Under the pieces are notes generated by a model. The model was not told where the DNA came from. It was given only the letters and a program-made list of their open reading frames with translations, and made no database searches. Of a DNA stretch of 64,000 nt, positions 1 to 13,200 are shown piece by piece; the stretch's first letter is position 1, and each line of letters begins with the position of its first letter. Source of the stretch: Chaunax sp. Z400 (lineage: Eukaryota > Chordata > Actinopteri > Lophiiformes > Chaunacidae). Made by a program: the position numbers and the translations under genes. The stretch lies in NCBI GenBank assembly GCA_037577475.1, contig CM075183.1, positions 19,108,781 through 19,172,780 of the forward strand, read 5' to 3'.

Positions 1-308
1 AGGTGGTTGTGTCTGCAGCATCTGGGTCATATTAGTGATGCCTGATGCTGGACGACCTGGTGGAAATTCATTCAAGCTTTCATAACGTTTTCATATGGAA
101 TAAAGCTTTTCAAGTGGCTTTAGTGGAGTACGTGTCACTTGATGTGAGGAAGTGTCACCGGTTGCCGTGGTGACGCTGCCTCTGTCACTGCACAAAGTTA
201 CTGTTTGTACTCAATGTGCCACTTAAAAGTCTCCCAAAGGCTGAAACAGTCTTCTTATATCTGACTCATGATCCTCCATGCTTGGTGGCCGAAATGATAG
301 CTGTCACT

Positions 309-380
309 AGGTGGGTAGGTAGTTAGGTAGGTAGATTGGTAGGTAGATTGGTAGGTAGGTAGGTAGGTAGGTAGGTAGAT
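309..380. repeat. (GGTA)n tetranucleotide microsatellite
   Basis: Imperfect GGTA/GGTAGATT tandem units directly precede the LINE-like tail. The stretch from 1 to 308 shows no gene or recognisable repeat. Confidence 0.85.
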
Positions 381-700
381 TGGTCCTTTATTCTCCCCAT
401 AGGGAAACAGTGAAATTTCATACATGACGTTATTTAACATACACAAAGGATAACATAATAAAAGACATGACATTGACACGTTAGAAACTCCCACAAATCA
501 GGATCTTACACAATCCCTAATATTAAATGTAATCAAAGTATTGCATGTATTACAGTATTGCACTACACCCAGTCTAATACTAGTTCAACCATATAATTGT
601 ACATACACAGTATTGCACAGACCCTTGGTAAAATGCTAGCCTAACCAGGATATTGCACATATTGGAGTATGTGCTATCCCTATAAGCTGGTCTATCCATA
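370..700. repeat. LINE-like 3' tail fragment (tentative)
   Basis: The stretch opens with a 'cctttattctccccatagggaaa' type string cut here to its core 'tccccatagggaaa', followed by repeated 'tattgcac' words at roughly 540-660. That combination is typical of 3' ends of teleost L2/Rex-like LINEs. No reverse transcriptase coding was found nearby, so at most a 5'-truncated remnant is present. The family assignment is from memory of repeat consensus features, not a search. Confidence 0.4.
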
Positions 701-3700
701 GTGCTTTATAAGATATGGAAACCTGGTAACCTGATTAGAAATGCTAATGTCGGATCAATAATAAGAATTAGGGATTAAAGATTTTTATTCAAGGATTTAA
801 TCATTAGCCAAGGTGGCTAGTTTTTTATTGTGTCTAGCTGACCAAATGGCTGCATACATATTACATATTATATTTAGGCCTACTGTTAAAAGTATGATGA
901 GAAGAGTATATTATCCTCTAACTGAACAGAACTCTTTGAATTTCATATTAGATTTGCGACAAAATTGCCTGTTTAGCATTTTGTTTCAGCTTCAATTAGT
1001 AAAAATTATCATTTAAGGTGAGGGGAAGAATTGTGACCACAAAATGACTCAAGGTGCTTTGAAAAGTAAAACCCTTTAATTCAATGGGCTAGAGTCGTAA
1101 AAAAAAACAAAAAAAAACAGATGTTTTATGTCATTTTGAGGTCATAATTCTTAATTCTGCTGGTTCCCTTCTATGAGCACCAGTGGTTTTAGGGACACCA
1201 GCAGCGCTCCAGCTAATAAATTCATTAGCTGACTTTTCAACCAAATCTCATGTTCGTCGTCTGCTGATGGAGTTTGGTTCGCTGTCATAGTGATAATGAG
1301 ATGACATAATGTGAGAGCTGAGCAAACTCCATTTATAAAGCTCTTGAAAAGGTTAGTAAGGGGACCCTGTGCAAAATCTTTTTAAGGATTGGAGTACAAG
1401 GTTTGGTCCCTGAGGTATTTTAGATACTAAAAACTAGAAGGGTACTCAGTATAGTCCATGCAGTACTTCCGCCGAAGCCCAACAAACACGTTTAATTAAA
1501 TTAAACCTTAATCTAAATTACAAAAAGACACGTCCGCCATCAAAATGTCTACCCTCAGGGTTCTGTCGAAAAGATAAAAATCATGGATGCACCTCTTTAT
1601 CAAAGTATTCTCCAAAATGCATCATTAAAAATGATTTTAAAAATGACAAAACGGTCTAAAATGCTCTGCAATGTAAAAAAAAAAAAAAAAAAAAAGACGA
1701 AATAAATGACAGAATTGGCCCCTTTATCTGAATCTGCTCCAGATTTGAATGGCTTCTTCCCCACCATACATCAACCCTCCCTCCTCGGCGGAGGTAAAAA
1801 CACAGCGCTGCATCGTTATCATGCCACAGCAGTGACGACCACTCTATCAGGAATAGTTTTGAGCTCCCAACAACTGGCACCTTTAAGTCGCTTTTACAAC
1901 ATTTACCCAGCGTCTGTCTGTGGCTGAGTCCCGACCGTGCTTGGTTTTGGGTTACTCTGTGCCCCGGTAGGTAACTCAAACCTCTGCATCTTTAAATAAA
2001 CACTTGGTAATGATTCAGAGCAGCTGTGAACCTGAGCCCTGTCACCTTTAGGTCAGACAAACACACTGAGAGAAAGAGACGCGGGATGAAAGAAAGTCAA
2101 ACAAAGACTCGTACTGTAGCGTTAAACGTGATGCAAACTGCAGAAATGATCGACTCCCGCATATTTTGGAGCACACATGCCTCCCCCTTCCATCTATGTA
2201 GCACACTGAACTGCTTCTAAAAAAAAAGCCAGATAATAATAATCTCACTAATTACCAGAATTATTATTGGAATGTAACCTATTTTCTATTTTAAGGACAG
2301 GAAGTGGTCGCAAAAAAAAAAGAAGCACAACCAGCGCAAACCGGCCGTCATGGTCGCCACACGCTCGCTCTTCGGTCCAACTGTCTCCTTCTTCTGTAAA
2401 AACAGATTTGTTGATGACATCACTTGAGTTTAATATCAGACCCTTTTGTCACCCCAGACTGGATTTGACATGGTTTTTCAAATAATTACCTGACGTGACA
2501 CGGATTTAAGTGGATTTGACTTGACAGGCATTTGAAACAGACACAGATGAAGTAAAAGCATGGCGTCTGTGTAATTCCTCCTCAAAAAAACCGTTAAACC
2601 TGTGTGGGACTGTTCATTATAGGCACGTTTGTGCTTCAGCTGATAGGATTAACAAGTCAGAAAACCGCTCAGACGAGCTTAAAGGACAGGATGGAGATTT
2701 GACTCTTTGTGTCCATCACCCACACCGAACACACTCAACCCAGACGTGTGTGAATCCAGTGTTGTTTTCGGCCATTTAAAACGTCTTTTAGTCGTCAGAT
2801 GGGCTCAAAGTCCGATTTCAGGAATCCCAAAAAATGCATCTTTATATTGATTTTCAGAAAGTAGGACCAGATTAGGACTTGACTTTATTTGAAACTGTGT
2901 ATGATATCATTTAAAAACAGCATTAACATGTGTAACACCTTGTATTATGTATACTGTAAACGTCATAGTAGGATCCATGTATTTGAACACATTGAAAACA
3001 GTCCTGTCAGATTCTAAAGAGGCTTAATGTTACCTGGAAACAGCCACAACACAGAAAGTGCGACCAAGCAGGTCATTTCAAAGTGAACTTTGACTTCTGC
3101 TGAGGCTAAATAAAGGCGACCTGCATCTGAAAGGTCACAGGTTTGACCCCACCCCCACCCCACCCCCCGTCTGCAGCCATGTTTCCTGTGGCATCAAAAA
3201 CCAGATTTTCTCTAATGCTTAGTGTTGCTAAGGATTAGAGCGAGTTAAATGCCTCAGCTGTAAATGTCACCTCTGCATACCTCAGAGGAAAAAGGAGTTT
3301 AATAGCCTAAAATGGAAAATGGATTAAGCCATCACCAGGTCAGCCGGGAGACTTTGAGTCTCTTAATTCTGAACAAGCGAGAGCATCACATCAACATATC
3401 ACATCCCAGATTGTGTCCCCCCCCCCCAATATATCCATAGATGTAACTACTTTTAGATTTTTAGCTCCCCCTCATAGACATTTCACTACGTTACACCATA
3501 TAAGGACACAGGTCTTTCTTTATGTCTGTCTCTGTCAATGCTGTGCTTTCGATTTGCTTTGTTAGCCTGACCTCAATTCACTTCCCCCCCCCGAAGGCAA
3601 CCAAACAAGGGCCCCGGCGAGCACGGCACGGTCGCCGTGAGTGAGTGGAAAGGACGGGTGGAATAAAAAGCTTCTTTTTTTTCCCGAGATGGCTCAAGCG

Positions 3701-4258
3701 AAGCCCTCACATCCTCCTTAAAAACCTCTTGACCGGTTTTTGTACATACCATTTATACACCACAGCGTCTGTGCAGTGTCTCCCTAAATCCTTGCTAACT
3801 TCAACTCTGCTTGTGTATGTTCATATATACACCCAGTTCTTATTATGCTTGACAAGAATATAATGTACTTGATAAAAGGAACTGGTGCGGATGGCCAACC
3901 GTGGATATTAGGGCACAGCTTTACTAGAAATGACATAAAGCCATACTTTAGAGTACAAACACATGTATATTTAGATCTTTTCTTGTACATCCCTTCTATT
4001 GTGTCATCTGTAGTGCTGCAAAGCAACGAATGAGCAACCCAGAAGAAGCTGCAATGCTGTAAAGACCACACTACAAAAGGAGAGCATGTAAACTAGGATT
4101 TTATTTCGTGTTTGAGATGATTGTACTTTAACAATGTGGCATCAAGGTGTGGGCTTACTCTTCACACCGTCACCGCCGTCCTTTCAGGGAGGCATCTGCC
4201 ATTATGGAAGCTCTAGGGTCCCGTCCCACGACCGACAAATCCCACACTAATTGCCTCA
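701..4258. other. Intergenic, no gene recognised
   Basis: No open frame shows family motifs or plausible splice structure. Short open frames of 60-107 codons lie on both strands but have no domain signature. A poly(A) run of about 20 lies at 1676-1695, C-rich tracts near 3150-3170 and 3418-3427, and a poly(T) tract near 3675. Confidence 0.6.
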
Positions 4259-4261
4259 TAA

Positions 4262-4578
4262 AGGCCCATTTATGCTCTACGTTAAAGACGGAACGCTCCG
4301 TCCGTCTTCTGCGTTCGTTCCGTAGGTAATCGGACACGTTTTCGGAGAGCTTACGGATACGTACGGACGAGACGGGAGAAAGAGGAGCAATACCTCTGGA
4401 AATGGTTGAGGGCAGTGTAGCTACAATTCAAGCAAGGCATGACAAATATGTACGGAAACAAGGAAAAAGACACGTCACTGCCCCAATGCGATATTATCGA
4501 TGTCGACATAAAGGCCGTACAGAAGTACGTACGGGTCGATGGATAGACCGTTTACGAACGAACAGCATAAATGGGCCT
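4262..4578. mobile_element. PIF-Harbinger-type MITE (317 bp)
   Basis: The left end reads AGGCCCATTTATGCT and the right end reads AGCATAAATGGGCCT, which are exact reverse complements of each other. Both ends are flanked by a TAA trinucleotide (4259-4261 and 4579-4581), matching the 3-bp TWA target duplications made by PIF/Harbinger transposases. The interior is rich in CG-containing 'gtacgga/cgtacg' words and has no transposase, so this is a non-autonomous element. A second copy of the right end occurs inside casq1 (34983-34999). Confidence 0.75.
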
Positions 4579-4581
4579 TAA

Positions 4582-7500
4582 CTCGTTCTATGATGACGAT
4601 CGATGCTGTATTTATTTCTGGTTTATTAAATCATGTTTGTATCATTTCTGTGGGGACCTACAGTGTGTTGTTGTGAACTTCTCCGAACCTGTTTTGTTGT
4701 GTTTCTTACATGAAGGCATGTGAAATCCATTTTTTTTTTATGTTTTAGGCTCTGAATTAATCCCTCTGTGTATTTAGACATTTCAGACGATGTGTTGTTG
4801 TTGGACGTTAATAAATGGTGGTTAAGGTGAGAATGCACAAGAACACTCCCTGTACTGTGTTTTCTGCACTAAATAAAATGAACTGCATATTGCTTTGAAC
4901 TCTATACACTTTACTTTTGTTGCTTTTGCTTCCTTGCATGAAACGGAAATGCTGACAGTAAATAAAAAGGGCTCTTTTTCTGACAAATATTAATTTGTCA
5001 TTCTAATAAACATATGTTCCATTTAGGTGAATGTAGAGCTCCCAAAGTTATTTTAATTTCCTGAACAGATCCTTCTGACCCGGACCCTTCAGGGGATACC
5101 ACTATTGCTAGGAGACCCCACAGGAGCTCGTTTCAATCTCGTCTCCTCTGGGTGCTGTTCCAGTTCCAGCCATCTTATGGATGGTGTGACCGACTATGTC
5201 ACTCGAGTTTAGGAATTTAGATCACTCAATTATCAAAAGGCTGAACAGGGCGCTTTGTCTTTGCGTGTCCCCTTGACACACAAGTATGTGGATTTGTTAT
5301 ATCACAGGGGTCGGAGAGGTTTTCGTGTATTTCGGCGATCTCACAGAATAGATTTCTGTATGTGAAATAAATGCCTTTTTTTTAAAATTTCAAATCATAA
5401 TAAGCATGAAACATTTTCAAAAGATGAAGTAGGTAATAAAAACTTGCTTATGGCCAAGCAAAAAGAACAAAAAAATGTCATAATGAGTGACTGTTGTATC
5501 ATCAATATTAGCTCCAACAACTTCATTACAGTGACAGTGGAAAAACTACAAATGTCCAAAACATCACACTTTTACTTAACCTCATGCTAATCAACAAAGT
5601 TTGACTACATTTAACTCTGCAGTGTTGGTTTATTTTCATTCCACTGTGGTAGTGCTTGCATCCCATTAAGTCCTTGCAATTTTACCTCTTGTGAGAATCA
5701 ATTTTTCGATCGGAGGATCAATTTTCAGCTTGAATATCAATTTCCTTTTTTGCAAATTGCCCATTAAAGTTTTATGGAAGCGATGCTCTAAGGTTACCGT
5801 TGAATTCAAAGCAGAAACCTTAAGGCCTAAAGTGATTTTAAATGCACAGTTTAGGAAAATAACACGAGTGAAATGAGGACAAAGGATTTAATATACAAAG
5901 GATTTAAATATACAGTAAGTTCAAGTTATTCTAGCGCATTTTTTATCCTGTATGTTTTCAGACGTCGGACTTTTATTATTTCTGGATGAGTTGCTCAGAT
6001 GGAGAAAAATGAAAAGAAAACAGACATCCCTCAACTTTTGGTTGCCTTCAGCCTGAATTTCTCTTTTGTTTAAGATAAAATAAGAATCTCAATAAAATAT
6101 CGCTTCTGAAAAGAATCATTATTTTCAACTCCTATTTTTGGAGTCCATAATTTAGGGATGGAATTTCACGTTTACTGAAGCACATAATCTCCAGCCAGAG
6201 TATCTCACATGACCGCATGCCTTCTTACTCTTTTCTTACTACTCTGTCTTTATAAAGACATAGGCACGGAATAATTCAGATCAGATCAGATTGTATCAGA
6301 TTGGGTGACATCGTGTTTTAAAGGAGAGGAGATAATGTTGCAGTCGAGTGCAGCACTGTTCAAGTAGATGAAGCAGAATGTGGTTCAAACAAAATCCTAT
6401 ACAGCTTTTATGTTTTATGCTCAGTTATATTTTAAAAAAAACAACCCACATAAAACCATGTGATGCATGAAAGATATGGGAGTGATACAGATATTACAGT
6501 GAAAGAATTCACTGAAGGACATAGATGTTCACTTCCCCCATCCAGGGACAGAGTGTGCAGACACACACAAGACAGACACACACAGACAGACACACACACA
6601 AAGAACATGCAGCAACAGGCGTGAGCTGAGAGAACAGAACAGTCCACAGACTGGGTGCTGCATGTGAATGAAGCACTGCAGTGTTGTAGCTTGTCATCAG
6701 CTGCATGTGTCTGTAGTGAAGCAACCGCACCACCACCACAGTAGTGTCAGAGATATTTCAGTAGTATAGAGATACTCCACTCTCAGAATTTCCAGGCTCA
6801 TGACGTCACGCACCGCAAGCCACTTTATGGCATTAATAGTTGGTAGAATATCTCTGCTGTTACTTTTGCTGTTAGATATTGATTCGATTTCATTTCGACT
6901 TGGAGGAAGGCTGTCCTGTCGTAAGCCCTTAACTGACCAATCAGCATTCATTAGCAGAATGCCAGCAGTTTCTGGGCAAAATTGCCTTCCTGGTAAGAAA
7001 AAAACAAAAAAAAAGGACATGAGTGTGTTTTCATTTCACTTCTGGTGTATAATATCACATCATAATGTGTGTGGGTTCTCTCAGTGATGTCACCTTGAAT
7101 GGCGATTGGTAACACTCTTTTTTTTTCTTTTTCTTTTTTACATAAATTTATACACATTTAACACTTAACACAAACTCAAAACACAATCCAAGCTTTTCAG
7201 CTTCTTCAGACTCCAACACGCTACTGTAGATAAGAGAGGGCAAATATCCTGCTGGACACGTTAAGCTAAATTAAGTTAAATATTTTTCAGCCAAGAACCT
7301 AAAGACATGAAAAAGTGCAACTTGGGCTATGCATTATTTGCAAGGTCATGTAGGCTATTTATCAATTAAATTAAAGAGTGCACTGGTTTTCATTTAGCAT
7401 GAGCTAAGGAGGCCCCCGGTCATTGGATCTGTTGTTAATAGTATTGGTGCGGATGTAATCTACACATTATGTCACCGATCAATAAATCAGCTGTTCAACT

Positions 7501-7600
7501 CCATTCATTTGGAACAATCAATCATTCCATCTCCACAAATACTCTTATATAATCATTAACCTGGGGGTGAGGTTAGTGCTCAGAGACATGGAGGATGTTT
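4582..7600. other. Intergenic, no gene recognised
   Basis: AT-rich non-coding DNA. It includes a CA-rich simple stretch around 6560-6602 and poly(T)/poly(A) tracts near 7005-7014 and 7120-7140. No family-recognisable protein, RNA gene or splice-supported exon was seen. Confidence 0.55.
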
Positions 7601-7760
7601 ATGGACACTTAACCAACCCCAAGTTGCCAGCATGTGCACCTCCTCTACTTAGTGCCCTTGGGCAAGACACTCATCAACGGCTCCTGAGCTCCTGACCTCA
7701 CCTTCCTTGAGCTTAACTGGGATTAATGTACAGATTCAGGGGTGTTATCAGAGGTGCTAA
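7600..7760. repeat. Dispersed fish repeat fragment
   Basis: It contains the phrase 'gtgcccttgggcaagacact' followed by C/T-rich words and 'gattaatgtacagattcag'. I recognise this as a short degenerate piece of a repeat common in teleost genomes. The boundaries are approximate. Confidence 0.4.
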
Positions 7761-8084
7761 TGCAACACGATGCCCCGCTGAGTGATGCTGCACGATCTGA
7801 TCTGCAAGGCATCATTTCAGCTGCGGGTTGTGTCCTCCGGCTGCCGGGGGCACAGCGGGGTTATCAGTAACATAGACAGCGTGACACTATCCGCACCATT
7901 GGTAATGCTCACGAGCACTACTGTATCCCACGAAGGAGGCGAGAGCTCTGATAGCCTCTCTAGGAAACCGGAGAGCAGCAGGAGGGAGACGGGGGGGAGA
8001 GGGGAGAACACGGAGGCTGAGGTGATGAAAAGTGCTTGGAGAGGGAGTTGTGTATTATTTGAGGGTTTTTAAAAAAAATGTTAA

Positions 8085-8440
8085 CACGAGAGAGAGTTTA
8101 GAGTGAGAGGTGTGTGAAGAGGAAGGGGAAAAACACAGTGAGCAGAGACTGGCTGCAGGGAAGGAGAGAAGAAACAGGAAGCAATGGAGAGAATTAGAGA
8201 GAGAGACAGAGAGAGAGAATGAGAAGTATATGGCTTCTATTTATAAACCTTAAAGAGAAGCTTTGGATTGGGTTATGGAAAATAAAACACAGACAGAGAG
8301 AGAGAAAGAACAAAGAAAAGACAGACGGATGGATGAAAAAGATGAAAAGATGGATGGATACAAAGAAGAGCTGGAGCTGCCAGTGGACAAAAGGGAGGGA
8401 GAGAAAAGGGGGGGAGGAATATATTTACCTTGACTGACAC
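8085..8440. repeat. Purine-rich (GA/GGAT) low-complexity tract
   Basis: About 350 bp of strongly purine-biased plus strand holds GAGAGA blocks at 8195-8220 and 8295-8310 and several GGATGGATG units at 8325-8360. No exon is supported within it. Confidence 0.7.
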
Positions 8441-9529
8441 TGCGACAGGGAGAGAAAGCAGAATCTCCCCCCTTCTAAGAAATTGTAGCTCCATAGCATC
8501 ATGCGACATAATCTCTGCAGTGAGTTTGCTGGAGGGGCTACAATGAATGTTTCAGCATGAACACAATGGTGCACCTTCACACACAACAATAATCCAACAC
8601 ACACAAGCAAATAGAGTTACAACAATAATTTAAAAATAAAAAAAAATACTAATAAGTTGTTTCTTTTGGGCCGAGTTTCATTTCTGCTTAGCTGGTGAAA
8701 TAAGATTCTACCTGCACATGCAGTCTGAGTAGAAAGTGATGACATAAGACAATCAATAATATGCAGCAGATATATAAAGACGTAGTGACATCTGCAGGAA
8801 GGCAGGAGGATCAATAACATGTCAGAGACCTGAATATGTGGTCATTTTTAGACCAGAGCCACGTCTTTAATGTCTCAATACCTGTCAATACGCTGCCGTG
8901 TGAAGAGATCAATCATCTTGAGATTTTGATGAGGAGGCTCATAAATTTTCTAAAAATGACAGTGAATGCATCGTGAGTTCATTGATGTTTTCTGATTGTT
9001 AGCAGTATTTGTTCTACACCGTTCGGGAGGTGCAGCAACATCGATTTCTATTGGATGGCTTATGTGAAAATAGCCTGAACGCTATTGTTGTGCTCCCACG
9101 TTGCCATGGGTGACAGCATCAGATTGTATAGGGTGGAGGGGAAAAAAAGCAACATGAATGTAAGTGTCTGTGATAGAAGCTGGTGTTCCCTCAGTGTCCA
9201 CCCAATGCTGCCCCCTAAAGGTGGAGATGAAGGGTTGCAGGTTCCAATGCGTTTAATGCTGCTGACTATGCTATAAAAATCAAATTTAAAAGAGAATTAA
9301 AGCTCTTTTATAATCATTTGCTTTGGTGATGCAGTCAATTTAGAGCACATTTAAAATGAATAAAGATTCAATAAATTAAATGTATTTATTTGAAACAAAT
9401 ACAAACAACCTGCTTCCTTATTGTTACCTGTATGACTGGATTTCTTTTTTCTTTTCTTTTTTTTGTCAGACTAAAATATGTCAACAACGACATCATGGGT
9501 TGACATGAAATTTAATGCTAACAGTCATG

Positions 9530-9790
9530 ACCCTCTTAGGATGGAATTGCAATAACTTTGGTGGTTACTTTTCATTTTGTGCCAATATCACATCACATTC
9601 TTCATCAGCATCATCTTAGTATTTAAGTTGCCATACTAACAGGTTAGAATAGGATGGCAAACACAGTAAACACACTACACACCCGCTAAACCTGAATAGA
9701 ATGCCAACATGCTAAAAATGTCCACGTTAATATGACAATGCTAGCATTTAGCTCAAAGCACCAGGCTGTCCCAGTTTCATAATTTAAACT
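9530..9790. repeat. Dispersed teleost repeat, 'gctagcatttagctcaaagcac' type
   Basis: The segment ends with 'gctagcatttagctcaaag' after a series of 'catgctaa' words, and begins with 'aataactttggtggttac'. This combination matches a repeat commonly seen in percomorph fish introns and intergenic DNA. It is non-coding and the class is uncertain. Confidence 0.45.
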
Positions 9791-10079
9791 AATTAAACAC
9801 TGTATGTGCTACATGCATAATCATAATACATAATCATCATAGTATTCTCTTTAAGCAGTCACTATATGAACAAACAACATACTAACAGTACTTTACTTCA
9901 CTTTAGCATTATGAATACATTAAAACTGTTTAAATCACATGTATGCATTTGTCTGATTGTGATCTTTTCATTTGAATTAATAATTCCACTGAGTCTTTTC
10001 TGGATCTCTTCATATGGAGAGAACACAGCAGGTCCTCTGGTTTGAGGGTCTTTGCATGGCAGGACAGTAGAAATCAGAG

Positions 10080-10254
10080 CCAGATAAGGAAAGGAGGGCG
10101 GGTGGGGAAGGTTTGGGTGTGTCACCCTGAGAGTGGGAGGGCCTCTTCAAGTTTCAGGAAGAGGCCCTGCTGCACCTGTCGGCATGTGATTCACAGCAAA
10201 GTGAATGAAGTGAGGAATAACACCACTGCTCCACGTCAGAGGAAAACATGCAGA
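10080..10254 (+). promoter_or_regulatory. Putative first exon (5' UTR plus start codon) of TRIM copy 1
   Basis: ATG at 10248 is followed by CAG A and then a GTGAGT donor at 10255. A 7-nt coding piece (ATG CAG A) leaves phase 1. That is the phase required by the RING exon, which begins at 11870 with GC and so completes AGC (Ser). The resulting N-terminus is M-Q-S-I-S-S-P. With this piece the total CDS is 1707 nt, a whole number of codons. The upstream sequence is G-rich and has no clear TATA box, and the UTR boundary is a guess. The RING exon has no in-frame ATG of its own before the RING, so some upstream exon must exist. This is the best candidate seen, not a proven one. Confidence 0.45.
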
Positions 10255-13200
10255 GTGAGTTCTACTCTATGTTTCATGTTTTAATAACCTTTTGATTGAT
10301 CTGTGAATCGTTTGTGTGCTAAAGTTTTCTGTAGGGCTTGTTCCACATGTTCAGTTAAAGAATAAGGATCAGATGGTGTGAAATGAAGATACTTCTCTAC
10401 AATTAAACCCCTTTTTAGTGTCTTATGCTTATAAAATCTACATCTGAGCACAAATGTTTGTTTGTCTTGGATTAAAATGAGCAAAAGCTGGTATTTTTTA
10501 ATCGACTGCTTCTGTTTTTTTTAACTTAATGCCCTGAAATGATGGCTGACAGGTTTAAATCCTGTCTAAGTGGCTGTTAACAGAGTAGAACAACTATGAA
10601 ACCTCTATCAACGGATCTAAATTACCGTAATACACAAAAAACATGAATAAAGACTTATTCGAACATTTATGCTGCTATCATAATGACACAATGGTTGGTT
10701 GTTGCTTCGAACATTTCCAGTAGGAGTTGTTGGTTTTTTTTCTTAACCTGATGTAAGTGCCGTCAGGTTGAAGGTCCAGAGTTTCTGCATTCCTCAGATA
10801 GTTTCTCACCCACTGCCTCACAGACAGACGCTCTTAAACACACATCCTGTCATGTTAAAGGCTTCTCTGGTACTGAAAACCTAAGTGGAAACTTACTTTA
10901 TAGTCAAACTAATCCTTTTTCTCTCGGTTACATTTTGAAATGTGAGCCGTTTTTGTCCTGTTTCTGTTTGTTCTGTTCACTCCTTCCTTTATCTATGCTG
11001 TGTTTGTTTTGTTTTTTACCAGCTTTGTTTCATTGCAGTGGGATTATTATGTGCAAATCAACATTAAAGTTTCTTACCAGCAGTAAAACTCTTCTTCAAC
11101 AACCTACATATATATAAAAACTCAATAATAACACACACTTGCACTGAGGAATCCCAGCATTTCCTGCCATGACTGCTGAGGTTCTGATTGGTCACCTGTG
11201 AAATGCTTTGAGTTTCAAAGTTCAGCAGGGAGGTGGGAGTTTTGGCGGGGGGTGGGGGGTGGGGGAGGGTGCTACTTAAACCTTTGCAAAGTTTCCTCCG
11301 CTGTGTCTCTTTATGACTGACATTAAAAGCAATATCAGATTATATCTTGTCACACACTGTTCTTTGACCCTGTAGTCAAGACTGAGGGCAAAAGTGGCCC
11401 ATGTATCTTTGTCACATGAAGAGCTTTACCTCATCATCACCTCATCGTTTATCTTATCTCTTTCTCATCACACCATGACTTATTAATGCATCGTATTTTG
11501 GAGGGTGTGTATTTGAGCGTGTTCATTTCTATCTGCTTTAAAGAGACACATGTGATGTGTCTCTTTAAAGAAAGGTCTAAGTCTGTCAATATCAGCACAA
11601 ATAGCCAGACTAACTTTCAGAAGTAATTTTTTGGCAAATATTTAATCTTGTTTTTCTAAATCTGCAAGTGTGACTGCTAAAGTGCTGTCCTGAGGTCAGT
11701 TTCACAGCAGTTTATGTCTCATGACTCTTAGTAACTCATATAAAGGTGTGAACGGCCTTCTTGGACGGGTGTTGAGACAAATCCAGCAGATTCCTTTCTA
11801 GAAATATACCTAATGACTTGTGCATCTAATCTATATCAGTATGTCCATCTCTTTCTTTCTGTGTTGCAGGCATCAGCTCCCCGAGAGGCCGGGTCCTCTC
11901 CGAGGAGCAGTTCAGCTGCTCCATCTGTCTGGAGGTGTTCGTGGAGCCCATCTCCACGCCCTGCGGCCACAGCTTCTGCAAGGCCTGCCTGCAGGGCTAC
12001 TGGAACCACAGCAAGAAGTTCGTCTGCCCCATGTGCAAGAAGTCCTACTCCAAAAGACCCGAGATGAGCGTCAACAGGGTCCTGGCGGAAATCTCCACCC
12101 AGTTCCAGGGGCTGATGCAGGCTGGAGACGCCAGGGGAGCCAGGGCTGCGTCGCGGGGATCCACGTTGAATCTGAGCTCAGAGACGGGCTCTCCGGGGCC
12201 CGACACCGGGGAGTTCGCCCGGGAGGGAGAGGTTCCCTGTGATGCCTGCATTGGAAGGAAGTTAAAGGCACTTAAGTCTTGTGTGAGCTGTCCTGGGTCA
12301 TTCTGTGAGGCCCACCTCAGACACCATAAAAAGGTTCGTTTCTACTACTAGATAAATGTTATCCGTCTCATTTTCCCTTATTTTACTATATAATACTGTA
12401 ATATTTTTCTACATTTTTCAGCACACTTTGAACATCACTTACTGTATGTACTCTTTCTCCTTTAATCTTTTAGATATTAGATAATTAGAGATCATATATT
12501 TGATTTTCAAATGTTCAGATAGTTTCAGATCAAAGATTTCAAGGGTGCACATTTGTTTTTAAGAGAAAATACGTAACATTTCTGCATAAAATTTTTTAAA
12601 AAGACCTTTGTTATATACAGTAGATTTTTGAGTACTTAGATTATCCCAAATGTTTCAAACCCAGAGAAATTAGTGACCTCATTCAAAGTAACAATGCTTT
12701 TAATTTGGTTGCCTATAATTTCCAGGAGAGTCAGAGAATAAGGAAGGCAGCAAAGACTAAATGTAAGGTGAATAAAACTTTTAAAACATTTCCCCCTCTT
12801 TGAACATTTGTGCCTGAATCGCACCAGTTAGATTTTCATCGGCAGAGGTTGTTTAAAACTGAATACTACAACTCCCATAAGCCCACACTACATACAGCTT
12901 TTGTTGTGTATTTATTGAGAGAAACCTAGCAGTAGAAAAGACTTAGGTAAAAGTTTAGATGTCTTCTTTATAATTCTTTTATGTTTTACCCATAAATTTG
13001 CATAATATATTATTTGTCTGATATCATTTTTTTTTACTAAACCTTGAACTACAATTTTAGATCAAGTTTTGTAGGATCGAAAACATTTTTTCTGCATAAA
13101 GCGAGGTTATAGTGACATATATAGGAAGAAAGTTATGTCACTAGAAAAATACATTTCATTATGTATTATTACATTATATATATATATATTGAGCCTCTTT

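Noticed and set aside
1656..2485. Cluster of overlapping 60-107-codon frames on both strands
   Set aside because: They overlap in several frames, include poly(A)/poly(T) translation and have no family motif.
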